Source: Caballeronia glathei (lineage in GTDB: Bacteria; Pseudomonadota; Gammaproteobacteria; Burkholderiales; Burkholderiaceae). Taken from it: 60,718 nucleotides of DNA. The notes beneath the pieces are model-generated. The model ran no database searches. It was not told the DNA's origin and saw only the letters and a program-made list of their open reading frames with translations. This document shows, piece by piece, positions 16,832 through 25,521 of the stretch; within the stretch, counting starts at the first letter, position 1, and each line of letters opens with the position of its first letter. The DNA lies in contig NZ_JFHC01000054.1 in NCBI RefSeq assembly GCF_000698595.1, forward strand, positions 1 through 60,718, given 5' to 3'. The translations under genes were made by a program, and so were the position numbers.

Positions 16832-17728
16832 TCAGCCCGGCTGGACGATCAGTTCGCCCGCGCGGCCCGGGATCTCGCCCCACGTCACAGGGTACGTGGG
16901 CAGCGCCGACCGGTCCAGCGTCGCATGATAGTCGCCCATCGTGGCGAAGCCGTGTCCCTGCGCACGCCAGCCGGCGAGCAGTTGCTCGAAGACGGGCGCG
17001 AGCTTCTGCCCCTCGAGTTCGGCGTGCAGCGTGAAGACCTGATCGTGCGGATTGTTCGCGGTGTGACGCAGCAGATGCCCCGCGACGTTGTTCACGTCGA
17101 TGCCGTCCACGCCCAGCACCTCGTCGAGCGTCGGCAGCGTGGTCGGCATCTGGACGTGCCCGAGCGTGCGGCCGTCGAGCACGGGAATGTATGGCGTGTG
17201 GCCGCGCCCGTCGGATGCATAGCGCATGCCCCACGCATCGATCTGCTCGAACGCGTAGCCGTTCATCTGCCAGCCGGCCGCGCCGTGCGTAACGGGCGGC
17301 GCGCCGAAGATCTCGATGAAGCGCGCATGGCTCTGCTGCATCTGCGCGACGGTCCAGGCGCGGTCGCGCTCGCGCACGTTGTCCTGCCAGTAGACGTGGT
17401 CCCACGTGTGGATGCCGCACTCGAAGCCGGCTTCGTGAATGGCACGCATCTCCGACACCGCACGCGTGCCGATGTCCGGCCCCGGCAGCAGCACGCCGTA
17501 CATGAGCGTCTTGACGCCGTAATGCTCGACGACCGACGTGCGCGACACCTTCTTCAGAAAGCCCGGCCGGAACACGCGCCGCAACGCCCAGCCGGTGTGA
17601 TCCGGCCCGAGGCTGAAGAGAAAGGTGGCGCGGGCGTTGAACCTGTCGAGCAGGCGCGCGAGATTGGGGACGCCTTCACGCGTGCCGCGCAGCGTATCGA
17701 CGTCGATCTTCAGGACGATGCGGGCCAC
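16832..17728 (-). CDS. arnD: 4-deoxy-4-formamido-L-arabinose-phosphoundecaprenol deformylase
   Basis: Removes the formyl group from undecaprenyl-phosphate-Ara4FN so that Ara4N can be moved across the membrane. The 298-residue protein has the NodB polysaccharide-deacetylase fold. The catalytic/metal residues are visible: KIDVDTLRGT (Asp near residues 9-11) and GIHTWDHVYWQD (His in HTWDH near 107-111), plus HGAAGWQMN. The C-terminal HAELEG supplies a further His. It is the last arn gene, starting 10 bases after the decarboxylase stop. It is about the length of E. coli ArnD. Confidence 0.95.
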   Translation of the reverse strand: MARIVLKIDVDTLRGTREGVPNLARLLDRFNARATFLFSLGPDHTGWALRRVFRPGFLKKVSRTSVVEHYGVKTLMYGVLLPGPDIGTRAVSEMRAIHEAGFECGIHTWDHVYWQDNVRERDRAWTVAQMQQSHARFIEIFGAPPVTHGAAGWQMNGYAFEQIDAWGMRYASDGRGHTPYIPVLDGRTLGHVQMPTTLPTLDEVLGVDGIDVNNVAGHLLRHTANNPHDQVFTLHAELEGQKLAPVFEQLLAGWRAQGHGFATMGDYHATLDRSALPTYPVTWGEIPGRAGELIVQPG

Positions 17729-17738
17729 GCGCTACCCT

Positions 17739-18785
17739 TCAAGACTGCTCGACGAGCTTGCGGGCGTCGCCCACGTGGCTGCGGTACGCTTCGAAAATCT
17801 TGCGCAGCGCGTCGTCCATCGTGGCGAGCGGCTTCCAGCCGAGATCCTGCATGGTGTTGTCGATCTTCGGCACGCGGTTCTGCACGTCCTGATAGCCCGC
17901 GCCGTAATACGCGCCCGACGACGTCTCGACGAGCTGGACGTCCTTCGCGCTTTGCGCGTACTCGGGGATCTCGTTCGCGAGCTTGAGCATCTTGTGCGCA
18001 AGTTCGCGAACGGAGAAGTTGTTCGCCGGATTGCCGATGTTGTAGATCTTGCCGGTCGCGACGCCGTCCTTGTTCTCGATGATCTTCATCAGAGCGCCGA
18101 TGCCGTCGTCGATATCGGTGAACGCGCGCTTTTGCGCGCCGCCATCGACGAGGCTGATGTTCTCGCCGCGCACGATATGGCCGAGGAACTGCGTGACGAC
18201 GCGTGAGCTGCCTTCCTTCGCCGTGTAGATCGAGTCGAGGCCCGGGCCGATCCAGTTGAACGGGCGAAAGAGCGTGAAGTTGAGCCCCTCCATGCCGTAG
18301 CCCCAGATCACGCGGTCCATCAGCTGCTTCGAGCACGCGTAGATCCAGCGCGGCTTGTTGATCGGGCCGTAGGAGAGCAGCGACTCTTCCGGGTCGAACT
18401 GCTCGTCGCTGCACATGCCGTACACCTCGGACGTCGACGGAAACACCAGGTGCTTGCCGTACTTCACGGCCGAGCGCACGATCGGCAGGTTCGCCTCGAA
18501 GTCGAGCTCGAACACGCGCAGTGGCTGCTTCACGTACGTGGCGGGCGTCGCGATCGCAACGAGCGGGAGGATCACGTCGCACTTCTTCACGTGATACTCG
18601 ACCCACTCCTTGTTGATCGTGATGTCGCCTTCGAAGAAGTGCATGCGCTCATGATTCGCGAGGTCGCCGAGGCGGTCGGTTTGCATGTCCATCCCGAAGA
18701 CTTCCCAGTCGGTCGTTTCGAGGATGCGCTTGGACAGGTGATGGCCGATGAAGCCGTTGACACCCAGAATCAGGACTTTTTTCAT
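17739..18785 (-). CDS. UDP-glucuronate 4-dehydrogenase/decarboxylase (stand-alone ArnA C-terminal half)
   Basis: Oxidises and decarboxylates UDP-GlcA to the UDP-4-keto-pentose (UDP-Ara4O). It has 348 residues and an extended-SDR fold. The NAD motif GVNGFIG opens the protein at about residues 8-14. The catalytic Ser-Glu pair appears in FPSTSEVYGM near 116-125, and the YxxxK motif in IYACSKQLMD near 148-157. In E. coli this is the C-terminal part of bifunctional ArnA; here it is a separate gene. Its ATG overlaps the stop of the formyltransferase gene by four bases (ATGA), so the two are translationally coupled. Its product is passed to ArnB. Confidence 0.94.
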   Translation of the reverse strand: MKKVLILGVNGFIGHHLSKRILETTDWEVFGMDMQTDRLGDLANHERMHFFEGDITINKEWVEYHVKKCDVILPLVAIATPATYVKQPLRVFELDFEANLPIVRSAVKYGKHLVFPSTSEVYGMCSDEQFDPEESLLSYGPINKPRWIYACSKQLMDRVIWGYGMEGLNFTLFRPFNWIGPGLDSIYTAKEGSSRVVTQFLGHIVRGENISLVDGGAQKRAFTDIDDGIGALMKIIENKDGVATGKIYNIGNPANNFSVRELAHKMLKLANEIPEYAQSAKDVQLVETSSGAYYGAGYQDVQNRVPKIDNTMQDLGWKPLATMDDALRKIFEAYRSHVGDARKLVEQS

Positions 18786-19768
18786 GAATGACGAGAGGTT
18801 TGAGTGATTCGGCCAAATTCGGCGGGGCTGACGACGCGTTCGCCGCCGGCTGGGTCCGCGCTGCCGTCCGCGGCCCGGTGCCGCAATTCGCGGATGGCGA
18901 TGACGCGGCGGTCGCCGCAGACGCCAAACAGCGCATTATCCGCCACGGTCAGGCCCGCGGGCAAATTCGAGACAGTGCGCACGAACTCGGCGGGAATGGC
19001 CCGCGTACCGGATTCGGGCACGAGCCGGGCCTGCGCGACGATGAAGCGTTCGCCGCCGATATCGGTAAACGCACCGGGATAGGGTGGCGCGACGGCGCGA
19101 ATCAGGTTGTACACCTGCTGGGCGGGCCGCGACCAGTCGATGCGCCCGTCCTCCGGCTTGCGCCCGCCGAAGTAGCTGCCGGCGGCGAGGTCGTTTGGCA
19201 GATGCGGCGCCTCGCCCGCGATCAGCGCGGGCAGCACGCGCCAGAGCGTCTGCTCGGCGGCGACGGTGGTCTTCTCGAAGACTTCCGCGGCGGTATCGTC
19301 GGGGAGGATCGGCACCGGCGTCTGCGCGAGGATGGCGCCGGCGTCGGGCTTGGCCGCCATTTCGTGCAGCGTCGCGCCCGTCTCCGTTTCGCCGTGCAGC
19401 ACGGCCCAGTTGGTCGGCACGCGGCCGCGATACTTCGGCAGCAGCGAGCCGTGCATGTTGTACGCGCCGCGTTTCGCGAGCGCGAGCAAATCGACCGGCA
19501 GCATGTGCCGGTAGTAAAAGGAGAAGATGAAATCCGGCGCTATGCGGTTCACCGCGTCGAAGAGTTCGGGCGCCTTCGGATCGGCGGGCGTGACGACGTC
19601 GATGTCGTGCTCGGCCGCGACCGACGCCACGCTGCCGAACCAGATGTTCTCGCTTGCGCTGTCCTCGTGGGTGACGACGAGCGCGACGTCCACGCCGCGC
19701 GCGAGCAGCACCTGCAGGCAGCGCACGCCGACGTTGTGATACGCGAAGACGACGGCGCGCGGTTTCAT
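18782..19768 (-). CDS. UDP-Ara4N formyltransferase (stand-alone ArnA N-terminal half)
   Basis: Formylates UDP-4-amino-4-deoxy-L-arabinose using N10-formyl-tetrahydrofolate. It has 328 residues. The formyltransferase catalytic set is visible: NMHGSLLPKYRGR supplies Asn and His (about residues 102-104), and the Asp is in AAKPDAGAI near 138-142. The C-terminal OB-like domain covers about 205-300. In enterics this is the N-terminal half of ArnA. The ATG at 19768 overlaps the arnC stop by four bases. The gene order (formyltransferase before decarboxylase) is the same as the domain order in fused ArnA, but the frames differ. Confidence 0.94.
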   Translation of the reverse strand: MKPRAVVFAYHNVGVRCLQVLLARGVDVALVVTHEDSASENIWFGSVASVAAEHDIDVVTPADPKAPELFDAVNRIAPDFIFSFYYRHMLPVDLLALAKRGAYNMHGSLLPKYRGRVPTNWAVLHGETETGATLHEMAAKPDAGAILAQTPVPILPDDTAAEVFEKTTVAAEQTLWRVLPALIAGEAPHLPNDLAAGSYFGGRKPEDGRIDWSRPAQQVYNLIRAVAPPYPGAFTDIGGERFIVAQARLVPESGTRAIPAEFVRTVSNLPAGLTVADNALFGVCGDRRVIAIRELRHRAADGSADPAGGERVVSPAEFGRITQTSRHS

Positions 19769-20802
19769 CGTCCGTGTTCCTCGCGCGTCACGGCGACGAC
19801 CGGCTGCACGGCTTCCTGGCGCGGCTTGTTGAGGGTCGCGTGGCCGTCGCGCTCTTCGAGGATGGTCTGCACGAGGTAGCGCGGGCGTGCGCGCACCTGC
19901 TGATAGATCCGTCCGATGTATTCGCCGAGCAGGCCGAGCGCGAAGATGATCACGCCGAGCATGAAGAACGTGATGGCGAAGAGGGTGAACACGCCTTCGA
20001 CTTCCGCGCCGAACATGAAGCGGCGGACCAGCAGCAGCAGGAAGAGGCCCGCCGAGCCGACCGACAGGATCACGCCGATGAACGACAGCCACTGCAGCGG
20101 CACGACCGAAAAGCCCGTCACGAGATCGAAGTTCAGGCGAATCAGGCTGTAGAGCGAGTACTTCGATTCGCCGGCGAAGCGCTCCTCGTGCGCGACGTCG
20201 ACTTCGATCGGGTTCTGCGAGAACGTGTACGCGAGCGCCGGAATGAAGGTGTTGATCTCGCCGCAGCGATTGATCGTATCGATGATATGGCGGCTGTACG
20301 CACGCAGCATGCAGCCCTGGTCAGTCATCTTGATCTTCGTGATGCGCTCGCGCAGGCGGTTCATCATGCGCGACGCCTTCTTGCGCCACAGGCTGTCCTG
20401 GCGCTGCTGCCGGATGGTGCCGACGTAGTCGAAGCCCTCGCGCATTTTCGCGACGAGCTTGCCGATTTCCTCGGGCGGGTTCTGCAGGTCGGCGTCGAGC
20501 GTGACGACGATCTCGCCGCGCGACTGCTCGAAGCCCGCGAGAATCGCCATGTGCTGGCCGTAGTTGCCGTTGAGCAGGATCACGCGGGTCGTGTCGGGAC
20601 GCACGTGGAACTGCTGCGCGAGGAGCGCGGCCGACTTGTCGCGGCTGCCGTCGTTGATGAAGATCACTTCATACGGCGTGGCGAGCGCATCGAGGGCCGG
20701 GTACAGGCGCTCGAAGAGCGCGGCAAGCCCCGCCTCCTCGTTGTACACCGGGATGATGACCGATACTTCCGGCCCCGCCGGCGGAAAATCCGAATGACTC
20801 AT
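19765..20802 (-). CDS. arnC: undecaprenyl-phosphate 4-deoxy-4-formamido-L-arabinose transferase
   Basis: Transfers Ara4FN from UDP to undecaprenyl phosphate at the inner membrane. A 345-residue GT2 enzyme with catalytic domain at about residues 12-235. VIIPVYNEEAGL is the first nucleotide-binding strand, FINDGSRDKS follows, and the DxD-like DADLQNPPEE lies near 103-112. Two hydrophobic transmembrane helices follow at about 240-262 and 275-297 (for example LQWLSFIGVILSVGSAGLF and TLFAITFFMLGVIIFALG). The C-terminus is cytoplasmic and basic. It lies between arnB and the formyltransferase gene, with a 4-base overlap to the latter. Confidence 0.95.
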   Translation of the reverse strand: MSHSDFPPAGPEVSVIIPVYNEEAGLAALFERLYPALDALATPYEVIFINDGSRDKSAALLAQQFHVRPDTTRVILLNGNYGQHMAILAGFEQSRGEIVVTLDADLQNPPEEIGKLVAKMREGFDYVGTIRQQRQDSLWRKKASRMMNRLRERITKIKMTDQGCMLRAYSRHIIDTINRCGEINTFIPALAYTFSQNPIEVDVAHEERFAGESKYSLYSLIRLNFDLVTGFSVVPLQWLSFIGVILSVGSAGLFLLLLVRRFMFGAEVEGVFTLFAITFFMLGVIIFALGLLGEYIGRIYQQVRARPRYLVQTILEERDGHATLNKPRQEAVQPVVAVTREEHGR

Positions 20803-20844
20803 GTTGCGCTTCGTTCCCTTGGGGTTTGGGTTCCCGAGTTATGT

Positions 20845-21999
20845 TTAGTATTGTCCATGTTGTTCGCATATCTCGTCGACCGCGCGCACGACCCGTGCGA
20901 CGTCGTCGTGGCTCATCAGCGTGAAGAGCGGCAGCGTGACGGTGGACGCCCCGTACTTCTCCGCATGCGGGAACATGCCTTCGGCAAAGCCGCGCGCCCG
21001 GTACAGCGTGAAAAGATGCAGCGCGGGATAGTGCACGCCGGTACCGATGCCGCGCTCCTTCAGCTGCGCCATGAATTCGGCGCGCGTGACGCCAAGCCGC
21101 TCGAGCGGCAGCGCGATCTGGAACATGTGCCAGTTGCTGTCGGTGAAATTGCGCACCGGCAACTGCACGCCCTGTTTCACCGCGGCGCCGTTCGCGAAGC
21201 CCTCGAAGTAGGCGCGCGCAAGCTGCCGGCGCTTCTCCGTGAACCGTTCCACCTGCCGCAGCTGCCCGAGGCCCACGCGCGCCGCGACATCGGTCAGGTT
21301 GTACTTTCCGCCTAGCAAGTCGCAATCCATCCCGTCCAAGCCCGTGCGCGTGATGCCCTGCAGCCGGTATTTCTGCGCGATCACCGCTTCTTCCTCGTTG
21401 TTCAGCACGAGCGCGCCGCCCTCGGTCGTCGTCACGTTCTTGTTCGCGTGAAAGCTGAACGAGACGATGTCGCCGAACGAGCCGATGCGCTTGCCGCGCC
21501 ACGTCGAGCCGAACGCCTGCGCGGCGTCCTCGATCACGCGCAGCTGGTGGGCGCGCGCGATGTCGTAGAGCCGGTCCATGTCGAGCGGCAGCCCCGACAG
21601 ATACACCGGCATGAGCGCCTTCGTGCGCGGCGTGATGGCCTTTTCCAGCTGGTCGAGGTCCATGTTGCGCGTGGCGGGATCGATGTCGACGAAAACCGGC
21701 GTCGCGCCCACTTCCAGAATCACGTTGCTGGTGGAGACCCAGGTCATCGGCGTGGTGATGACCTCATCGCCCGCGCCGACGCCCGCGATCCGCAGCCCGA
21801 TTTCCATCGTCGCCGTGCCGGAGTTGAACGAGCGCACCGGCCGGCCGCCAAAATACGCCGACAACTCGGCTTCGAACTGCTGGTTCTGCGGGCCGGTCGT
21901 GATCCAGCCGGAACGCAGCACGTCGACGACGCCCTGAATCGTCTCTTCGTCGATCTCCGGGCGCGTGAAAGGCAGGAAAGGCAGCGATGTCTGAGTCAT
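20845..21999 (-). CDS. arnB: UDP-4-amino-4-deoxy-L-arabinose aminotransferase
   Basis: A PLP-dependent transaminase that makes UDP-Ara4N from UDP-Ara4O with glutamate. The 384-residue protein belongs to the DegT/DnrJ/EryC1 family. The PLP lysine is in SFHANKNVTTTEGGA near residues 180-194 (K in ANKN). Typical elements are SGWITTGPQNQQFE near 31-44, TPMTWVSTSNVIL near 82-94 and EDAAQAFGS near 157-165. It follows the SMR flippase gene by 24 bases and precedes arnC by 42 bases, inside the arn operon. Length and motifs agree with enteric ArnB. Confidence 0.96.
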   Translation of the reverse strand: MTQTSLPFLPFTRPEIDEETIQGVVDVLRSGWITTGPQNQQFEAELSAYFGGRPVRSFNSGTATMEIGLRIAGVGAGDEVITTPMTWVSTSNVILEVGATPVFVDIDPATRNMDLDQLEKAITPRTKALMPVYLSGLPLDMDRLYDIARAHQLRVIEDAAQAFGSTWRGKRIGSFGDIVSFSFHANKNVTTTEGGALVLNNEEEAVIAQKYRLQGITRTGLDGMDCDLLGGKYNLTDVAARVGLGQLRQVERFTEKRRQLARAYFEGFANGAAVKQGVQLPVRNFTDSNWHMFQIALPLERLGVTRAEFMAQLKERGIGTGVHYPALHLFTLYRARGFAEGMFPHAEKYGASTVTLPLFTLMSHDDVARVVRAVDEICEQHGQY

Positions 22000-22023
22000 G
22001 GACTGTCTGCTTAAAAATGATGT

Positions 22024-22395
22024 TTAGCCGCGTGCGAGGACGGCGACCCCGATGAGGATGATGCCGATGCCGATGAGCCGCTGCATCGACAGCACTTCGC
22101 CGAACAAATACCACGCGGCGAAGGCATTGACGACGTAGCCGAGCGAGAGCATCGGATAGGCGATCGACACGTCCACGCGCGACAGGCCGATGATCCACAC
22201 CGCCACGCTGACCACATAGCACGCGAGGCCGCCGATGATGGGCCACTGCGTCGCGATCTTGAGTCCGACCGGCAGGACGTTCGCGCGGGTGAATTCGAAG
22301 TGCCCGACCGCGTTGACGCCTGCTTTGAGCAGCAATTGCGCGCCGGCGTTCAACAATACGCCGATGAGGATGCAAAGGAAGGATATCGGGTTCAT
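22024..22395 (-). CDS. SMR-type transporter, probable ArnE/ArnF-like Ara4N-lipid flippase
   Basis: A 123-residue inner-membrane protein with four predicted hydrophobic helices and the small-multidrug-resistance (EamA-related) fold. It starts MNPISFLCILIGVLLNAGAQLLL, shows VSVAVWIIGLSRVDVSIAYP in the middle and ends IGIGIILIGVAVLARG. In enterics ArnE and ArnF together move undecaprenyl-P-Ara4N to the periplasmic face. Here only one SMR gene is present, between arnT and arnB, so it may act as a homodimer. Assignment as the arn flippase rests on position and family. Confidence 0.85.
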   Translation of the reverse strand: MNPISFLCILIGVLLNAGAQLLLKAGVNAVGHFEFTRANVLPVGLKIATQWPIIGGLACYVVSVAVWIIGLSRVDVSIAYPMLSLGYVVNAFAAWYLFGEVLSMQRLIGIGIILIGVAVLARG

Positions 22396-22483
22396 CAGGC
22401 TCGCTTCAGGGATTCCGTGTGGGTGGCGAACGCCAGGTTGCGAATGCGGGGTTGCATTTTACTGAACGATCGTACCGATTGTT

Positions 22484-24157
22484 TCAGGGTTGCGGCTTTT
22501 CGACGATCACGCGCCGGGCGTCGCGGGCGATCACCTGCATCGGCACGTGGCGCGCGGCCAGCTCGTCGTAGCGCCCGGGCGGCATCAGCGCGAGCGCGTA
22601 GCGATCGGCGTCCCAGCGTTTCACCCATTCGTCGATGGTCGGCACCCACTTCTGCGGCTCCGTCTGAACGCCGAAGCGCAGCTCGTCGGCCTCCTGCACC
22701 ATGATCATCGTGTGGCCGATGTAGAACGGGACCGTGTGGTCGAGCTTGGCGATCGAGTAGAACGGCGTGTCGGGCGGCACTTTCGCGAGCGCGGCCTTCA
22801 CGGCCGGCGCGAGCTTCACGCCCGAGCTTTCGCGGCCGAACACGTCGTGGCCGGTGCCCGCGATCGTCCCGAGCAGGAGCCACGCCGTGCCGAGCGCCAC
22901 CGCGGCGGCGATCGTGCTGCGACGGTTGAGCCAGATGGCGACGAGCGTCACGACGAACGCGACCGCGATCGCCGCGTACACCCAGACCTGGAACTCGCGA
23001 TACAGCACGTTCGGCGTATTGTCGCTGCCCGCGCGGCCGATGAAGATGGCGCCGAACGCCGCCGCGATCAGGAACACCGCGTAGCCGACGAGATGCCGGT
23101 GCCATTGCACGCGCGTGAGGAGCGGCAGGTAGATGCCGAGCACGAGCGCGATGGCGGGCGCAATCGGCAGCGTGTAGGAGAGCAGCTTCGAGTGCGATGC
23201 GCTGAAGAACACGAAAATCAGCACCGACCAGACGCACAGCAGCAGCACCGGCGCGAACCCGTTCGGCTGGCGCGGCGCTTTCAGGCCGTGGCGCACGCTC
23301 TGGAACGCAATCGACAGCCATGGCAGAAACCCGACGATCACCACCGGCACGAAGTAGTAGAACGGGCCGGGGCGGTTCTGTTCGGGCGTCAGATAGCGCT
23401 TGAACTGCTGGACGATGAAGAAGAAGTCGAAGAATTCCGGATTCTTGATCTGCACCAGAATGAACCACGGCAGCGCGATGATCAGAAACACGATCAGGCC
23501 GCTGCCGATATAGAGGCGCTTCCAGAGCGCCCAGTCCCGGGCGACGAGTGAATAGAGCACGAGCACGCCGCCCGGCAGGATGATGCCGACGAGCCCCTTC
23601 GACAGCAGCGCCGCCGCCATCGCGGCCCAGCAGACCCACATCCAGAGCCGGACTTCGCGCGTCGGCAGGTTGGGGCGCTGCGCGAGGAGCAGCGCGCAAA
23701 GCGTCAGCTCCATCCAGAACGACAGGCCCATGTCGAGCGCGTTGAAGTGCGCCATCAGGTTCCAGTACGGCGCGGTCGCGAGCACGACGGCGGCGCAGAA
23801 GCCCGTCGCCGCGTTGAACACCCGCGCGCCCGTGTAGCCGATGAGGAGCACGCCCGCGAAGCCGGTGAGCGCCGTGTAGAGCCGCGCCTGCCATTCGCCG
23901 ATGCCGAACCACGCGAACGTGAGCGCGTTCGCCCAGGTCTGCAGCGGCGGCTTTTCGAAGTATTTGTAGCCGTTGTAGCGCGGGGTGATCCAGTCGCCGG
24001 TGACGAACATTTCGCGCGCCATTTCGGCGTAGCGGCCTTCGTCGCTCGGCAGCAGGTGGCGCCAGCCGAGCGGCACGAACCAGATCAGCGCGAGCGCGAC
24101 AATCAAAAGGAGCAGCGAGAGGCGGGTGAGCGGTAGCCGCGAAGGCGTATCGTTCAT
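22484..24157 (-). CDS. arnT: undecaprenyl-phosphate-Ara4N:lipid A Ara4N transferase
   Basis: Transfers L-Ara4N from undecaprenyl phosphate to lipid A phosphate on the periplasmic side, lowering the negative charge and giving polymyxin resistance. A 557-residue GT83-type membrane enzyme with about 12 hydrophobic helices. The periplasmic catalytic Asp lies in LLPSDEGRYAEMA (about residue 35), and the lipid-phosphate loop YKYFEKPPLQ follows near 60-70. A C-terminal soluble domain of about 130 residues follows. The ATG at 24157 gives a normal N-terminus before the first helix; the open frame extends to 24298 without homologous sequence. It is the promoter-proximal gene of the arn cluster here, unlike enterics where arnT comes after arnBCAD. 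Confidence 0.94.
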   Translation of the reverse strand: MNDTPSRLPLTRLSLLLLIVALALIWFVPLGWRHLLPSDEGRYAEMAREMFVTGDWITPRYNGYKYFEKPPLQTWANALTFAWFGIGEWQARLYTALTGFAGVLLIGYTGARVFNAATGFCAAVVLATAPYWNLMAHFNALDMGLSFWMELTLCALLLAQRPNLPTREVRLWMWVCWAAMAAALLSKGLVGIILPGGVLVLYSLVARDWALWKRLYIGSGLIVFLIIALPWFILVQIKNPEFFDFFFIVQQFKRYLTPEQNRPGPFYYFVPVVIVGFLPWLSIAFQSVRHGLKAPRQPNGFAPVLLLCVWSVLIFVFFSASHSKLLSYTLPIAPAIALVLGIYLPLLTRVQWHRHLVGYAVFLIAAAFGAIFIGRAGSDNTPNVLYREFQVWVYAAIAVAFVVTLVAIWLNRRSTIAAAVALGTAWLLLGTIAGTGHDVFGRESSGVKLAPAVKAALAKVPPDTPFYSIAKLDHTVPFYIGHTMIMVQEADELRFGVQTEPQKWVPTIDEWVKRWDADRYALALMPPGRYDELAARHVPMQVIARDARRVIVEKPQP

Positions 24158-24517
24158 GAGATTCGACCTGTCCGATGCCGCACGTGCGGCGCTAAGAATG
24201 CAAAAAAGGCTCGAGTATCGCGCGACAACACTTAAACGACGCTTAGCGTGCGCGGGCCGGGCCGCCGCGCGCCGCACGCTGGCGGGGCCGGTGCGCATCG
24301 AATGGTTTTCGAAAGGCGTGACGACGAGATACCGTAAGCTTTGTACCGGGGCTGCCGCGCAGGTTCACTGAAATCCTGCATGGGGCAACAGGCCGTGTGC
24401 CCCGGCGGACGCGTGAGCGGAATCGGACGGCATCCCGGACGACGGGCGCGAGTTTACCGCACTGCGAAGCCGTTTTTGCCAATTTGTGATGTTGCCGCGC
24501 TGCGGACGGCCGCGTGC
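24158..24517. other. upstream region of the arn operon
   Basis: These 360 bases separate arnT from the Mth938-fold gene, both on the minus strand. I see no gene in them. They contain the PmrA-like repeat at 24231-24247 and an inverted CTTAGC half-site at 24191-24196. The arn promoter itself should be here, but no -35/-10 pair is convincing. Confidence 0.45.
24231..24247. promoter_or_regulatory. PmrA-box-like direct repeat upstream of the arn operon
   Basis: CTTAAA-N5-CTTAGC resembles the enteric PmrA box (YTTAAK-N5-YTTAAK), with 5/6 and 4/6 matches. It is centred about 80 bases upstream of arnT. PmrA control of arn is established in Salmonella and E. coli; whether a PmrA equivalent acts here is unknown. 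Confidence 0.3.
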
Positions 24518-24892
24518 TCAGGCTTCGATCAGGAGCGCCGCGGCGACGCGCCGGCCTTCGGACATCAGAATGTTGTAGGTGCGGCAGGCCGCGCCGAAGT
24601 CCATCGTCTCGACACCGATCCGGTGCTTCGCGAGCTGGGCAGTGAGGCGCGGATGCGGAAAGCGAAGCCGCGAGCCGCTGCCGAAAATGACCACTTCGGG
24701 CGCGGCCGCGAGAAGCGTCTCGAAATGCTCGGGAAGGAGCGCCTCGAACGACGACACCGGCCAGGCGAGCACCGGTGTCTGCGGCATGATGATGACGCTG
24801 CCTTCGTGGCGTTCCAGATTGATCGCGACGTAGCCGTCGCCGTAGCTCGTGATCGTGTTCAGCGCGCCGCTGGATTCCTGGTGCAGTTTCAA
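24518..24892 (-). CDS. Mth938-like domain protein (DUF498/NDUFAF3 family)
   Basis: A small protein of about 124 residues (TTG start at 24892) with the Mth938 fold. Recognisable elements are KLHQESSGALNTITSYGDGY at the start, the WPVSSFEALLPEHFE segment, VVIFGSGSRLRFPHP near 65-80, and GVETMDFGAACRTYNILMSEGRRVAAALL at the end (key parts GVETMD and ACRTYN). The family includes mitochondrial NDUFAF3, a complex I assembly factor; the bacterial role is not established. A GTG at 24955 would add 21 residues with no family resemblance. A TATAAT -10 box on the minus strand at 25040-25045 could drive it. It may be related functionally to the HpnD-like gene at 54.8 kb (see findings). Confidence 0.82.
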   Translation of the reverse strand: MKLHQESSGALNTITSYGDGYVAINLERHEGSVIIMPQTPVLAWPVSSFEALLPEHFETLLAAAPEVVIFGSGSRLRFPHPRLTAQLAKHRIGVETMDFGAACRTYNILMSEGRRVAAALLIEA

Positions 24893-25521
24893 ATCGATGT
24901 TCCGACTAGCGAGGGTGATGGCGGGAGACGAAAGGCGCTTCCGCACGACGCGCACGCCGGCCGCGGAAAGCCGGAACAGGCGCCGCGCCTTCCCGCGCCT
25001 TCGATTGGTGCATTGCGGAAGTCAGCCATAATCCGCTAAATTATAACTTTTTAGCCGCCGGGCCTGCTCGTGCGGCGTCCATTGCACTCGCGCGCCGCCA
25101 CAAGCCGCCTTCGAGTTGCGATCCAACCCGGCGATTTGGCCCGGCGATTGACCCCGGTGACTCACGCCGGCAACCCGCCGGTCCCGGGCAGGATCCCGCC
25201 TCCATCCGTCGCGGCCCTGCCGGATTGCCTTGCCGGTCTCGCTGTCGGCTTCGTTGTTTGGCCTCGTGCCTGGCCTGTTTGCCCGTTGACGTCCGCGCCC
25301 GCCTTGACCTTCGCGCGCGAATCGCAGCCAGGCCATGCAGAGCGCGTTCAGCCGCCGGTTGACTGCGCCAGCCTCGCAAGTGAGCGGGTCACGCGGGCGC
25401 CTCGCGGCGTATTGTCGAAGTTTTGCAATGTTTTCCAGGATGTTCCGCGTTTTTCCGATCAGCCAGCGTTCATACCGCAGACCGCCTTTTCAGCCAGCTT
25501 GATTACCCAGAGCCGCCAGCC
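24893..25521. other. intergenic region between divergent Mth938-fold and alaA genes
   Basis: About 630 bases. The only clear element is a minus-strand TATAAT at 25040-25045. Open frames crossing it have compositions of random high-GC sequence (Arg/Pro/Ala rich) and no recognisable domain. The alaA promoter is expected here but not identified. Confidence 0.4.

Noticed and set aside
18782..18785. Sequencing frameshift splitting a fused arnA
   Set aside because: Both halves have normal starts and full domains with an ATGA overlap, the same junction type used elsewhere in this operon, so separate genes are more likely.
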